A DNA stretch of 64,000 nucleotides from Neurospora crassa OR74A (Eukaryota > Ascomycota > Sordariomycetes > Sordariales > Sordariaceae), in assembly GCF_000182925.2 (NCBI RefSeq), contig NC_026505.1, forward strand, positions 4,836,001-4,900,000, read 5' to 3'. Numbering within the stretch: position 1 is the first letter of the stretch; each line of letters starts with the position of its first letter. This document shows, one piece after another, positions 12,476 to 24,926 of this stretch. Position numbers and translations under genes: made by a program. The notes below the pieces were generated by a model. It did not search any database, was not told where the DNA came from, and worked only from the letters and a program-made list of their open reading frames with translations.

Positions 12476-15167
12476 GGTGGGCGAGCGCTCTGTGTGTGGT
12501 TCGGTGTGGTGGTGGTGGTGGTGGTGTTGGTGGTGTTGATGTTATGATCTTGTATCGAGGGAGGGAGAGACAGTGAGATGGAGGAGGGACCGTGACGCGG
12601 AAACGGCTTGCAGATGCAGAGAATGGACGTCGGCCTAGGTACGTAGAGCAAGAGCAAGTTGGGGAGGTCGCGTAAAGATTCGAGTTTGTGGAATTCTTGG
12701 TTGTGTTGGCGACTTCGTTCGGGGGAATTGGGGTGACTAGGATAGGTTGGATGTTGACTTGGGAGACGGAAGTAGTGACGGGAAATCTAGGTACAGAAAC
12801 AAACTGAACTGAACGTGGAGCGCGACGACCACGACACTTCAGTTGACAAGCGTGCCGGCGAAGAAGAACTGGAACTGGACCTCCCCGTCTGGGACTGGAA
12901 CTCAAAAGAAGCCCACGACGTCTTGCAGGTGGGGCTCGTCCCGGTTGCCTGCGCCGGAGGGTGGGACACGCTTGCTACATCAGTCGGATTTGCTTTAAGC
13001 TTTGGCCAATCAGACGGCCGTATGGAGGTGGGGTCGCGTTGACATTCCCGTCGCTTTTTCAATGAAACTTTGAAGCTTTTGTCGCAACCATTGCACTTTC
13101 TGGAATTGGGAGGAAAGGTTGTACTTGATACCTCCCGCTACTCAAGGTTGTTAGAGATGATGATTTGGAGCTTGGAGAGTCAGTGGCAACTTGGTTCACA
13201 TTCGGCTGATCATGACATTTAGTTATTACTATGATGCCCTTCTCAAAAACCATTGCTGGAAGCTACCATCAACTACCTAGTCTAGGTACTCGAAGCAACG
13301 TGAAAAATGCCGTGGATGCAGACAGACGGGTGATTTCAAACTGTGACATCAGAAAAGCATGAACTGCTAGCCTCTCCACATGTACACCTCTGCTGAATCT
13401 GTAACCTACCTATGTACCTCTAGTGTACACACACAGCACGGACCGTCCGGTCTTATGGCGCGGCAGACGTTATCTTGGATCTAAAGACGGGGAAGCTTCC
13501 GATCAGAAGCTGTTGAAGGGAAGCCTCCGTCCCATGCGCGCTATCAGTGGGGCAGCCAATGACTGAACGTGCGCAAAAAGACTTTCTTCTTTCTTTCGTT
13601 CATTGCAAGCAACCCCCCGGAATCCGCCCCAGCTCAATCTACGTTTGAAGGTTGTGGTCCCTTCTCCTTTTCTTTCTTTTTTTTTTGTTTTTTCTTTTGA
13701 CTTTGACTTTGACAGCACAGTCACTTCAGTTCAGTTTCATCTGAGTAACACTTCAGATTCCATCCAACTCAACATTCTTGATCGCTCACCGACTGGTAAT
13801 TGGAACAAAAAGACGCAATCCCATCGGCAGTCTAGCGACCCAACATCAGGCCGTGGTTAATACCCATTACCTTAAAGGTACCTTGCCTCTTGGTTTCCTA
13901 CCATCAAGAGCTCCTAGTACCAGCCAAGGTGGAAGCTACCTACCTACCTAGAGGCTAAAAAAGGCGGGACTCCAGCTCGCGCTCTTGTTGGGTCATTCAG
14001 GTTGTTGCCCACCAAGACATTGTGCAGGTGTTGGGCTTCAAGTGTCATCCATATCACGTCCCGTCAGCCAGCTACAACTGCCCATCATCATCGTCATCAT
14101 CGTCAAACACCTCAAGGTCATCGTCCGTCCGGCGCATGTACACATCGACTCTGGCCTCTGGTACGAACTGCAGCCACCAAGCTTCAACCAACCGCGACCG
14201 CCCAAACCGACTCGTCAACTGCCCGATCGTCCGAACCCTCAAACCAGCTACAGGCAACTCTACCTACCGTGAGCCCCTCGACGGTACGACGTGACTACAC
14301 GGTACTGGCCCGACTCGCCCGATTCGGTTCAAGTTTGCCCATCGTCAACAAGGGCTTAGGTTGCGCTCCATCAATCGCACCCCGGCCTCCCATCTGCGTA
14401 GCTGCCTAGTAGCTGGCCGTAGAGGTACCCGGCCTGCCCTGCCGTCGCGTCCCATCCTGCGATTGGCACCAGGCACTTTATGTACAGGTAGCAGTCGACA
14501 CCTGGTAAGGAAACTCTCATGGCACTCCCGTTCGTGTCTCCATCCTTCACCCCCCCCTCCTCCGGCACCCGAACCACATCCCGCCAAAAAGAGAAAAAAA
14601 AAGTCACCTCACGCAACACAAGACCGGGGTCTTCCTTTTCTTTTCCCTTCAAGATTCCCTTCCATCTCTTGATCATCTCCCTTCTATCGCACATTATCAA
14701 TCCCATACCACCTACATACTATACCTCATCTCCATGTGTCTCTCCCCAACATCCCACACACTACTCCCCCCTTTCCTGCTTCTTGTTGGGGATGTCCACC
14801 CTCTTCTACACTACCACAGCCGTACCGGTCACCAGGTCAATACCTCACTATCCATCCCATGACTTTCTCTTGTTCCGCTCCATCAGTCTTCAGCCCTTCA
14901 CGTCGGTACCGCTCCGTACAGAATTCCACCCCTTGCCACGTACCCTGTCGCTCCCGGACCTGCCTGACCTGCTCGACCTGCATGCGGCTCCTGCAAGTTC
15001 CTGCAGGGCTACCGCTCACTAAACCCGCTGCCACTTGTCCCCCGTTCTTGGCGCGCGTCTCCCAACAGCTTCTAGATAAAATCTAGTTTGTTTCTCTGGA
15101 CTGCACCGAATCGCTCGTGGCCCTCTCCTTCTTCAACCACAACCTCCATGTCCTACCCATTGCTGAC
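12476..15167. promoter_or_regulatory. Divergent promoter/leader between cse1 and tsc2
   Basis: This 2.7-kb spacer must hold both promoters. I see a (GTG)n-like tract at about 12494-12540, CT-rich stretches at 13660-13700 and 14550-14780 typical of fungal leaders, CCTA repeats at 13939-13951, and two TACACTA-type motifs (13421 and 14807). On the plus strand an ATG at 14519 opens a 167-codon frame ending at 15022, and a short upstream frame overlaps the tsc2 start. I do not regard the 167-codon frame as a gene: it is proline/serine-rich, as a CT-rich leader would translate, and matches no family I know. Confidence 0.6.
13006..13012 (+). promoter_or_regulatory. CCAAT box (CCAATCA)
   Basis: CCAATCA in the divergent cse1/tsc2 spacer, about 530 bp from the cse1 ATG. 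It matches the HAP/CBF complex consensus CCAAT with a favourable 3' flank. Which of the two genes it serves cannot be told from sequence. Confidence 0.35.
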
Positions 15168-15183
15168 ATGTTGCGCCGATTAG
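15148..15183 (+). other. Overlapping uORF at the tsc2 start
   Basis: An ATG at 15148 opens an 11-codon frame (MSYPLLTCCAD, stop TAG at 15181-15183) that runs over the tsc2 ATG at 15168 in another frame. Its context has T at -3, which is weak, while the tsc2 ATG has G at -3. Some scanning ribosomes would reach tsc2 by leaky scanning. It matters only if the mature leader includes this stretch. Confidence 0.5.
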
Positions 15184-18100
15184 CTTCTGTAAGGCACACC
15201 AACGGCCGCGGGACCCCCGACGACCAGGAGCCCATGTCCCCCTCGCCTGGAGATGATGTTCCCCACCCGGAGACGACCAAGAGTGCATCTGGAGGGCTTG
15301 CCAGCGTCTTCAAGGGGTTGGCTGGCGGAAAGCTAACCAAGTCACCACCCCCTCTCCAACCGCCCATGGCCACCATGACGACTGTTGCTTCTCAGCCCTC
15401 TCGCGATCGCTTCGATGACTTGCCCGTCACGCCCGTCTTGCGTGGCCTCCCCCCGGAGCACATGGAGCATTTTGCGCGGTTGAAGACGGGGCAGTTGAAC
15501 GACCGCATTGCCGGAGCAAATGCTCTTCGTTATGCGATTACCGACTATCCCTTGAATCCCGTAAGCAAAGCCCCAACTTGCTCGTGGCGTAAACACCGTT
15601 ACTAATGCACAGGCCTAGATTATGGAGGTATGGAATGCCGCAAAGGACCTAATCGATGGTGACAAGCCAGAGAACGCTCGGGTTGCTGGATGGAGGCTGC
15701 TGACCGAGTGCGTCAAAGACACGTCTGCCACGGATTTTGAACGGAGAGAATATTTCCGGACTCTGACTGCACAAACCGCCCACCCCGACGACTTCCCTCT
15801 GCAGCTAGAAGCATTAGAATATCTCACCAACCGTGGTCGGAACGTCGCGGGCTTCTACTACGACATTTTTCCCTTACTGACTGTGTGGCTGGCCAATACC
15901 TTCGATGCTGCCAGACTTGCTAGGAGGGCCAACAAATCGGCCAAGGGAAAGACTCTAGTGACAGTCGAGGACCAAAGTTTCTCGCGCTTATTCGCCCTCA
16001 TCCGAGATGTTGTCAAGTTCAACTTCAAATACGCCTCGGACGCTGCCGTTGGTCGATTGATGGACAACCTGCTAGAAATATGTAACAGGACAAGCCAAGA
16101 AGATGATCTGGCTGCTTGCATCAGCGTCATTGATGCCATGGTCACCTTTGGCTCGGTCCCCAACGGAAAACTGAAAGATTGCATTCAGGTCCTGAGCTCC
16201 ATCCATTGTTTGGTTCCCAGCCGGCAAAAGGATGCTTGGCATACGCTCTCTAATATTTGCAAGTCGCATCACGGTCAATCCACCGTAAGGATTCTGTTGG
16301 ACGTATTGCGCAACGCTCCGGCTGCTCCTGACAAAGAAAGGGATAGGGACGTGATCCGGGATATCAGAGGTGCGCTTACCGTCTTGAAGAAGCTTCTTGG
16401 GAAATCTGCCGAAAAGGGCTATCCAGGTGTTCCATTGGCGCTGCTGGTTGACGGACTGGCCAACGTCTGCACGAGTAGTTCCTCTAGGGTCTCCACTGAG
16501 ATCCTGAGGCTGGTCAACTCTCTGTTCGACGATGGCGATGGAATCATCAATCCTCTGATCGCCGAAGAGCACTGGTCGCCAATCTTTTCCGTGGCTGCTC
16601 AGTGTGCCGCTAAGAGCGTCCCGTCGGCCCTGAAAGATGTAGATCCGTCGATCCCGCAATCATCCGCTCCGAAAGACGATTCTGAGGGCGGGGATAACAT
16701 CAACTATCAGCTCAGAACATTCATCAATCGCGTCGAAAAGCTGCTGACGGAAGAGAAAACCGATTTCTTTCAGCGGGAGGAGTGCATGAGATTCCTTGCC
16801 GAGGTGCACCACGTCCTGCCGGATTCTGCTGCGGCACTTTTGCTTGATCATCTTAAAAAATTTCGCAGCTGCTATCCATCCGAAGTCGACTGGAAGAAGA
16901 ACCTTGAGCTTGTCTTGGAAGGCATCTATCTTGATCGGGGTCGCTCTGCGCCGACTCGCATACAGGCTCTTGCGATGGTCATCGAAATTTACGATTTCCT
17001 CTGCCTTGTACGGGATCTTGTAGAAGAGGAGAGTATCTTTGATCTCGTCAAACGAGTGCTATCCGGCATGTCCGTGGAGACTGATGCAGTTGTCCTACAG
17101 GAAACTGTCACGTTCATGGTCAGGGTTGCCGAGACAGCTGGAGCAGAGCAATTTGACTTCATCTTGGACACTTTCAAAAATATAGTCTGCAAAGAGGCGG
17201 ATGAGCCAACCCCCTCGACAGGCGTCCAAAAGTTTAGCGGTGCGCAACAGATCTCCAATCAACCTTCCGAGGTCGGCGGTCAATCTTTACCCAACGTTGT
17301 GACGAAAGGGTACGTTCAGATATTCATGAAATCAATGGATGTTGATGCATTGAAAGCGGTCAAAACGTTCAATGCCCTCGTCCATATCGCAGGCTCAACC
17401 ACCTGTGAAACAGATGCTCGTTTAACGGCGATGAAGCTCTTGTTTCGCCTTAGAGCGGATTTTGAGTATCGCGTTTACGTCACTCCTCATGTCGAAAATG
17501 AAAGCATTGCTGCTAGTATTTACAGAACCGATGCGTCGTTTGCGCGTAAGGCAGCCGAAGACGCAGCTCATCCACCCCGTCTTGGAAGGCTAGATCAAGC
17601 CGGGTTCCCTCGAACACCGATAAGGGGTGCATCATATACGCCAGGACAGACAATGGAGAGGTCCGGGCCTATCAGACCTTTGCAGCACCCCAGGCAAATG
17701 CCATACCAAGGACAGCGATTGTGGTCCTTGCCCGATCCAGAGGCCTTGCCGGAGCTTCCTCGGAGTACGCCAAGCCATCTCCTCTTTTCATATACCGAAG
17801 GCGCGGATGGTGAGGCATCGACGAAGGCCTCAAACGCGGTTTTGAAAATGAGTTCTTGGTTGAACATTGTGCTCAATATCTTCCACCAGGGATCCGATTG
17901 GGAGATTTATAGCTTTATTCTCGCACATTTGCCGGCACAGCTCAGTGATCACCCGATATTCCAGGATGCCATCCCGCAATTACAAGAACTGCGAGGACAC
18001 ATCTGTGAGGTAATCCGGACCAACCGTTTTCAAGAGCCACCACTTGTGTCAGGTCTACGACGTCCAGATGTCGCCAACTGTCTGTTCCACTCGCTCATCA

Positions 18101-20193
18101 TGCTCGTCAGCTACCATCAGCACTTCCAGAAGCTTGATGAGGATGAAATCGTGAGAGCCTTCTTGCATGGCATTGCCGACAAGACGGCAAAGACTTGTAT
18201 ACACGGTTTATCAATCTGCTGTTACGAGTTGCCCTTATCCGTGAGCAAATCCCTTGACATGATCCTCACAAGGATGTCTCAAGTCATCACCCAACCTTTT
18301 GTAGCGATGCATCTGCTCGAATTTCTGGCTTGTCTAAGTCGGTTACCTGCTCTTTATTCAAACTTCCGAGATGAAGACTATCGCGTCGTATTTGGCATTT
18401 GCTTTCGTTATCTTCAATACGTCCGAGACAAGAAGCATCACGCTCGTAGCACGGCGCACATGAGCGAGCCTTCAACGCCCAACATTATTGTATCCGGTAG
18501 TTCGGACTTTCTTGCCCAACAGGCCATTACGGACGACCTTCCTCAGTACGTATACGCGCTTGCGTATCATGTCATTACGTTCTGGTTCTTGGCAGTCAAG
18601 ATGCCCGATCGTCTTGGCCATATTAGCTGGATTGCCAAAAACTTGTTTACCGACGTCGATGGTAGTGCCAGTAACGAGGAGCAAGCTCAGATTACTCTCG
18701 ACTTCATGCAGCGTGTGGCATTCTCAGACGCAAGCGATTCGGCGCATGATCCCTTGTTCAACAGGGAGAACTTTGGTGAGATTCAACAAAAACGATGGAT
18801 TATTGGAAACAGCATCGTCACAGTCAAACAAGCGAAGGAGTCGGGCTGGGCCGAGATCACAAGGCGATACCCTTCAGGAACGTCGTCCTATGCAGTTCGG
18901 GTTGAATTCACACCGATGACAGCCCAGCGCACTGCAGAGAGCTCCGACGACGCAGCTTGGGATGGACGTTTTCAAATGGGCACAACTCTGCTCCCCAGTC
19001 ACGTCTTCCTGCAGCTCTTGGCTCCTATGCCGCAGATGCCTGATCCAGCAGCTCGTCCAGTTCCCTTGCCGGATGAAGAGGCAGTCGATCGGGCTATTCG
19101 TTTGTTTGACAGAAACTCGGCCGTCGATGGACACAAGGTTGGAGTGATCTACATCGGTGAAGGGCAGACAGATGAGGTTGAGATACTGGCGAATACTATT
19201 GGCGGACCTGATTATCACGAATTCCTCGATGGCCTTGGCGTCTTGACGCGGCTTAAGGGGGCGAACTTCAACACCCAGGGACTGGACCGGGAATACGGCA
19301 CGGACGGCGAGTACACGTATTGCTGGCGTGACAGAGTGTCGGAGATCATATTCCATGTGATTACGCAGATGCCTACAGACCTAGAACGCGACCCACGGTG
19401 CACAGCCAAGAAGCGACACATAGGGAACGACTTTGTGAACATCGTTTTCAACGATTCCGGGTTGCCGTTCAAGTTTGACACGTTTCCTTCCCAGTTCAAC
19501 TACGTGTATATTGTGATCACGCCAACTCCGCGCCACTCGTTTGCTTCGGCAAGACTAATGGCAAAGCAACGGGAGGAGGAGGGCAGGAAAGCCCCAACGC
19601 CCTTCTACATGGTGCAGGTCATGAGCCAGCCAGGCTTCCCAGAGATCTCGCCGGCCGCCGAGCCCAAGGTGGTCAGTCTCACAGCACTTCCAACATTTGT
19701 TCGCCTGCTCGCACTCAACGCGTCAGTCTTTTCGCAGATCTGGGCCACCAGGGAGGTTGGTGAACACATCTCACCTTGGCGCAACCGACTGCGGGAGATC
19801 AACAGACTGCGCGAGCGCTACGGCCCAAAATCAGCTCATCAGCAGCCAAACCTGTCCCCGCCGCCTAACATGCTTGGCGCAGGCGGCGGCGGACTGGGCT
19901 CGTCTGTGGTGACTTCCCCTATGGCTTCGGGTGGTCAAGGAGGTGGCATAACGCAGCAGTCATTGCTCGGGCAGGATATCGGCGCGTCGAGACCGGTAAA
20001 CGCTGTGAGGGATAGCTTTACGAGCTTGCGCAGGTCTAGCGTGGCCACCTTCTTTACGAATAACAGCACGGCGGACCCTACATCACACCGGTCGTCGATG
20101 CTGTCAACTACCACGCCTGATACGGAGGTCATGTTCCCGGCTCACGGAGCGGACGCACTGATCGAGTCGGTTGATTTCTCCAAGTGGACTTGA
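15168..20193 (+). CDS. tsc2: Tuberin (Tsc2), Rheb GTPase-activating protein
   Basis: Exons 15168-15560 and 15619-20193, joined by a 58-nt phase-0 intron, giving 1655 aa. Tsc2, with Tsc1, switches off the small GTPase Rheb and so restrains TORC1. The N-terminal third is helical repeat, including MEVWNAAKDLIDGDKPENAR at the exon 2 start. A tuberin-type central region follows, then a RapGAP domain at about residues 1300-1480. That domain includes YHEFLDGLGVLTRLKGANF and the catalytic KKRHIGNDFVNIVFNDSG, where the asparagine-thumb residue is about Asn1401. The FPSQFNYVYIVITPTP block closes the domain. The last ~130 residues are low-complexity (Gly/Ser-rich). The start is the first in-frame ATG; a longer frame upstream begins with GTG, not used in nuclear genes. 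An acceptor 6 nt before the one used would put a TAG in frame. The length suits fungal and animal tuberins (roughly 1300-1800 aa). Confidence 0.94.
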
Positions 20194-22224
20194 TAATCTG
20201 GCTGAATGCGAGGAAGGGAAGAAGCAGTGCTTGATGGGGTAAAAACAAGATAACAGACATATAATGGTTAATATTGATTACAAATAGATGGGAGGGAACG
20301 GGCGGAACACACAAAATTCGCAAAGCAATGAAAATTTGAGAAGGAAAAGCAGACAAAACAAATTCTAATACAGGTTGGGTGGATTGATTGATTGATTGGA
20401 TGGGGTATGTATAGATGGAGAGTGTGGCAGTCTGGTTTTGTATGGGAGCGAAACAAAAGCAGAAAAGAAAAAACTTGATGTGTGTATCCATGGGTGAAGC
20501 AAGTTCGAAAGTCTGCATATGGGATCAGGCGGGATTAACATGGAAAATGGAACATGGAAAATGGTTGAGGTTTGGGAAGTTGGTATCATGGGTGGGTTCA
20601 GAAGACCCAAATCGGCGAGGAGTGTGTGGAATGCAGGGGATTCAAAAATGGAGTAGTGATATTGAGTTGGCTCGCTCTGTTAAAATGCCGGTTGTTGGTA
20701 GAAGCCATGTCGGACGAGAGGTGAGGTAGTTTGGGGATAGTCATTACCTAGGAGCAGGCTATCTCTAAGGATCGCCCACTCAGTCGTTAATCACCAAAAG
20801 TTGCTGTCTTTTCATTTTCTGCTCACAGAGAACAAAATTTGAATACCGTGAACAGGTTGTTGATGGAAGGCACGACTGAAGTGCCGCCACCCTGATTTAT
20901 TTTGTGTGACCTCTAGATACTAGTACGCTCGTTGCTGTTCTTCATGAAGAAGCAACTACACAGTACACATGGTTATTTGCCCAAGACCTGAGATAACTGA
21001 AGCGGGTGGCAGCTGCTTCTCCCCATCCATTCACGCCTTCACGCTTAATTTCTCAGCGAATTTATTCTTTCATGTCTTTTGCTCTCTCGCTGTCTTCTCA
21101 AAAGACTTGATGTTCCAACATCTCAAACTACAAAGCCACCACGGTTGCTAGGGGGACTTGTGTAGCATGGATTGTTCTTTCCAAGAAACTAGGAGTTGCT
21201 AGACCTCGAGGCAAGGAAAGCTGACCTTAGGTATCAATCACTGGATACTAGACAGTCCTCAGTGGCTATCATCTTCTGTTGTTACAGAAGAACCTGTTCT
21301 GTTGGATCCCCACTGGTCGCTTCGATTATGTCGAATACAGCCATCTACGGAATAGTTGACAATTATCAACAAACTCGCGGTTTGTTCCTTGTCAACAAGC
21401 TTGGGTTGATGGGAGGAGAATTCTGTCTTTGCTCACTTCAACCACCGACTCATGAGTGTAGGGATGAAAAGGGGCTGGAAAGAAAAGAGTACATCTAGAA
21501 CAAAAGGAGACATAGAGGTAGAAGTGTAAGTAGGTGTACTCGGAATTTTGAAAAACCGGAAGAAGTACCGGGAACAAAAGTTTTCTCAATTGTCCAAATC
21601 GAGTCTATCTCAGCACTCGGAAAACCGTCTTCCCCTCTCTTTGTCTTTCTCGCATTCACAAGAAAGATGGACATGCAGTCGGAATAACAGAAGACAAGAA
21701 CAAGCCTTGATCTCTTTTCACCAAAGCTTTTGATTCTTTTCTTAATTTTTTATTTTTTTCGAAACCCCGTCACATACCGAGGAGAATGACCGTGACACTT
21801 GATCACAACTAGGTAGACAACACACAAAGTGTGTAAAGCACATACCCCCAAACAGAAACAGGAGAAGGAGGAGGAGGAGATTGATCCAATGCAGACAGAC
21901 ACAACAATTCTGAAGAAGAATGGATAGATACACTAAATCTCGGAGCATCACCACCAAACGTAGTTAGCTGGCTGTCTTCCATCGGATATATGATAGGCCC
22001 ACTATGCAATCCACCTACTAACAACCACAACAACAACACCCCCTACCCTCTACATACCTAACGACTCTCAGGCCCCTACCCTCCACGATTCAAACCATTG
22101 AAATATGTCTCGGGGCCCCTGGCACTTGTTCGGTCTGGCCTCAGTTCCTTGATCCCCTTCGGTTGTTCGTGTTCGTTCATTGGTGGATCGCTTTGTGTAT
22201 GTAGGCAAGTCGTTGGGGATGATT

Positions 22225-22250
22225 GGGGGGGGGGGGGGGGGGGGGGGGGG
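22225..22250. repeat. Poly-G tract, 26 G
   Basis: An uninterrupted run of 26 G on the plus strand, far longer than expected by chance. It can form a G-quadruplex and is prone to replication slippage. It lies in the spacer downstream of tsc2. Its exact length in the genome is uncertain, because homopolymers are difficult to sequence. Confidence 0.85.
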
Positions 22251-24084
22251 AAGCAATGTAATTCCACCCAAGTAATACGTATACGGTTTTAGGGCTAGAC
22301 GGAGTTTAGTGTGTGTCTCCTTGCTCTCCTCGTTGTGGTGACCGGCCGGGCACTTCATAGAAACTTGCGGTTTGAGATTACGCTACCCATGCGGTCTGGT
22401 GGGTCAGGCCCAAGACTTGGGAAAGTGTCTCGAGTCCGTGTGTTCTAGAAGATGAGGGGTAGGTAGGGCACAAAGTGAATGAGACAGGAGATGGATGGGG
22501 TAATGTGTTGCACGCCGCGCTGTGCGGCGGTTCGGTGCTTCGCTGCGACCGATGTCGACCCGATGGGCCGAGACCGGTACTATGGGCTGTATGTAGGTAT
22601 TCATGTGTAGTGCCAAGGGGAGGCTGAGAAGTAGGTAGAGAAGGTTATCTTTGCTAGTGTACTTCCCTCCTTTTCTCTTTTCTTCCGTATTTCCAGTTTA
22701 GCTGGTACTTAGGCAATGGTGGTGTCGGACCCTGAGCTAGCTGTAGATGGGATTTGTTCCGGCCATTGTTGGTTGGTTCGTTCTCCGTTCCTTCCTTTCA
22801 TCTTTGTGCTCTATTATACCTGTTTATCATTTGTTGCAAATCGATGTGAGTTTAGTGAATTGTATGGACATGTTATTCAACTCTCGTTACGAGATCTGAT
22901 ACAAGATCCGAGGATATGGTGTTCAACACAGTAACCAACCAACCAACCAACAACAACCGTCAATCACATCCGACCTTCGGAAACTCACATAGGACATTTC
23001 AAAGGGCCCGAAGGTCCGAAGGTCCACCGAAATCTGCAAGTCTGGGAAATCTGGGGGATTGTCATTGCCCGTCAGCTCTCCCGCTACACTTTGCTGATCC
23101 TTTTTGATCCTGTCTCTCGCGTGTGTCCTGCTTACACAGTGTAGCCGAACAGGAGTGTTGTACCCTATCTTTTTTTTTCTGTGATGTTTGTTTGTGTAAC
23201 CCCAAGTGCTGTGGATCAAGTCGATGGATGGACTGCTGTGGGTTGGCGATAAAAGTTCTCTGGGGTCCTGGAAGCAAGACGACAACTTTCTCATTGAACG
23301 TCGCTCAGCCTGAATTCTGGTCTCTTTTTTTTTTGGCCATTTCGTTCAAGGCTCTCCCTGGTCAGAGCTCGCCCAACCTCCTTTTTTTCATTCTTCTTCC
23401 TTTTTTTTTTTTTTTTTTCTTCTTTTTTTTTTTAGGACTGTTCTTTTTCGACTTGAGCTCTTTGACGTTCAGCTCCACTGTAACAAAAGGTTCCTGCGCC
23501 GTCAGTGCACTACCTCCGAAATTGGTTACCCACTTTCACCACTGAGGCTCCGTATGTTTGTTACTTAAATGTCTTGTCCCGCCGATTAGGCAGCGCAGTG
23601 CAGTGACGGAATCATGGAATGCCCCCATTCAGAGGCTATCCGGATCCACCAAGCGACGCCGGAACGCTTCGCCGCAAGCGCCCTGCGGGGCGGTAATGGA
23701 CCCCGTAGCATCCACCTAGCTGAGAAATTGGCGAGATCCCGTTTCCGCTCCGGCACCAAATTACGGCGTTGCAGTGTTTACGGGGTAGAAAGTGGGAATC
23801 TGGTGTTGGGCACCGAGGAATTACAACACTCCTTATTCGTCTGACGGAATGGAGCGGATGAACAAAGACGGGGGAACCAAGCGTAAAGAAATTTTGCAGG
23901 CATCTGGCCGGAGATGACCAGGGAGACTCAAGCAGGATGAGTGACGGGTGATGGGTGATGAAGAATGGTCATGGGTAAGGGGACCACATCTCTCGCTTGG
24001 CTTGGGTTCGTACCAAGGCATGGTTCCTCATTACATTAAGCAATCTTGCATCGACTTATCGACGAGCTGGAATGAGTTTAGACT

Positions 24085-24600
24085 GGATATCTTGGCGAGG
24101 GTGACTGCAATGTTTGACGCGGAAATCGTACGTTTGAACACTTGACCCCAGCATCATTAGAGTTGCTGAAGAAGATTCTTTGAGCCTTCCAATTCTACCT
24201 TGTTATGAAGCCGAGATTTCAAGTACTGTGGGAGATGTGCAATGGGTTCAGATCTTAGAACTCCGCAAGGGGGGGGGGGGGGCTGAAGACGTTTGTCGCA
24301 AGACTCGTACGTTTGAATACTTGACGCGCAAATGGGGTTGATGTAGGAAGGTTTCCGGGTCCTATTGATCCTGCGTTAAATGAAGTCGAAATTCCAAGTG
24401 GGTGGCGTGTTCTCGTTGAGTTGAGGACCATCACACATGGGTATCGTATCCGTAGTTGAGACGTTGAATGCAAAAATCGTACGTTTGAGCTGTTGGCCAT
24501 CATGGGTATTGTAGTGTTGAGACAAAGAAGGTGGGGGAGAACAGGTCCTGGCGGTGGAGGTAAGCCGAAACAGAACTTGGGGACATCGAAACCTTGATAC
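24085..24600. repeat. Degenerate tandem repeat, ~175-bp period, three units
   Basis: The 12-mer TCGTACGTTTGA occurs exactly at 24126-24137, 24305-24316 and 24477-24488, with spacings of 179 and 172 bp. A second block repeats in phase: 24205-24224 and 24380-24399 agree at 17 of 20 positions (175 bp apart), with a weaker copy near 24560. Sequence between the blocks is poorly conserved, so the repeat is old or only the blocks are under constraint. Confidence 0.7.
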
Positions 24601-24926
24601 AACATAGACGCAAGGGTTTACGAGCCCAGTCTCGGTTGTGGGGTGATGGATAGATGGATCATAGGCATGGTTATTGTTGATTATCTTGACAAAAAGAAGG
24701 AAAATTGGTATCACTAACTGCTCCAACGCACACCCTTAATCATCCCAAACATTCATGCTCATCAAATTCCCTGAACATCGTTCGTTGGTATACAAAAACC
24801 CCCAAATACGTGTACATACACCTTTTCGAACATTAACATATGAAAAAATCGTCGTCGTATCGTTTTCGCTGCTCAGAAAATTGTGATTTATGGTGTTGGC
24901 GTGTTCGCGGAAAAGAACCCAATCGT

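Larger units (their letters stand above)
20194..24926. other. 4.7-kb spacer between tsc2 and the receptor-like gene
   Basis: The two flanking genes converge, so both ends are probably 3' UTR. No convincing gene is seen between them. The spacer holds a 26-G tract (22225-22250), T-rich tracts around 23320-23433, a 14-G tract (24269-24282) and the triplicated block at about 24085-24600. The longest ATG frames are around 100-140 codons, and those over the T tracts encode phenylalanine runs, so I read them as chance. Confidence 0.6.

Noticed and set aside
14519-15022. 167-codon frame upstream of tsc2
   Set aside because: Composition is what a CT-rich leader would translate to (Pro, Ser, Leu), no family matches, and it ends just before tsc2. 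Treated as part of the leader, not as a gene.
15117-15167. 17-residue N-terminal extension of tsc2
   Set aside because: It starts with GTG, which nuclear fungal genes do not use as a standard start. The first in-frame ATG is 15168.
23614-23844. GC-rich block considered as a structural RNA gene
   Set aside because: No tRNA acceptor or T-loop pairing and no 5S-type internal promoter could be found. Only small local stems are present.
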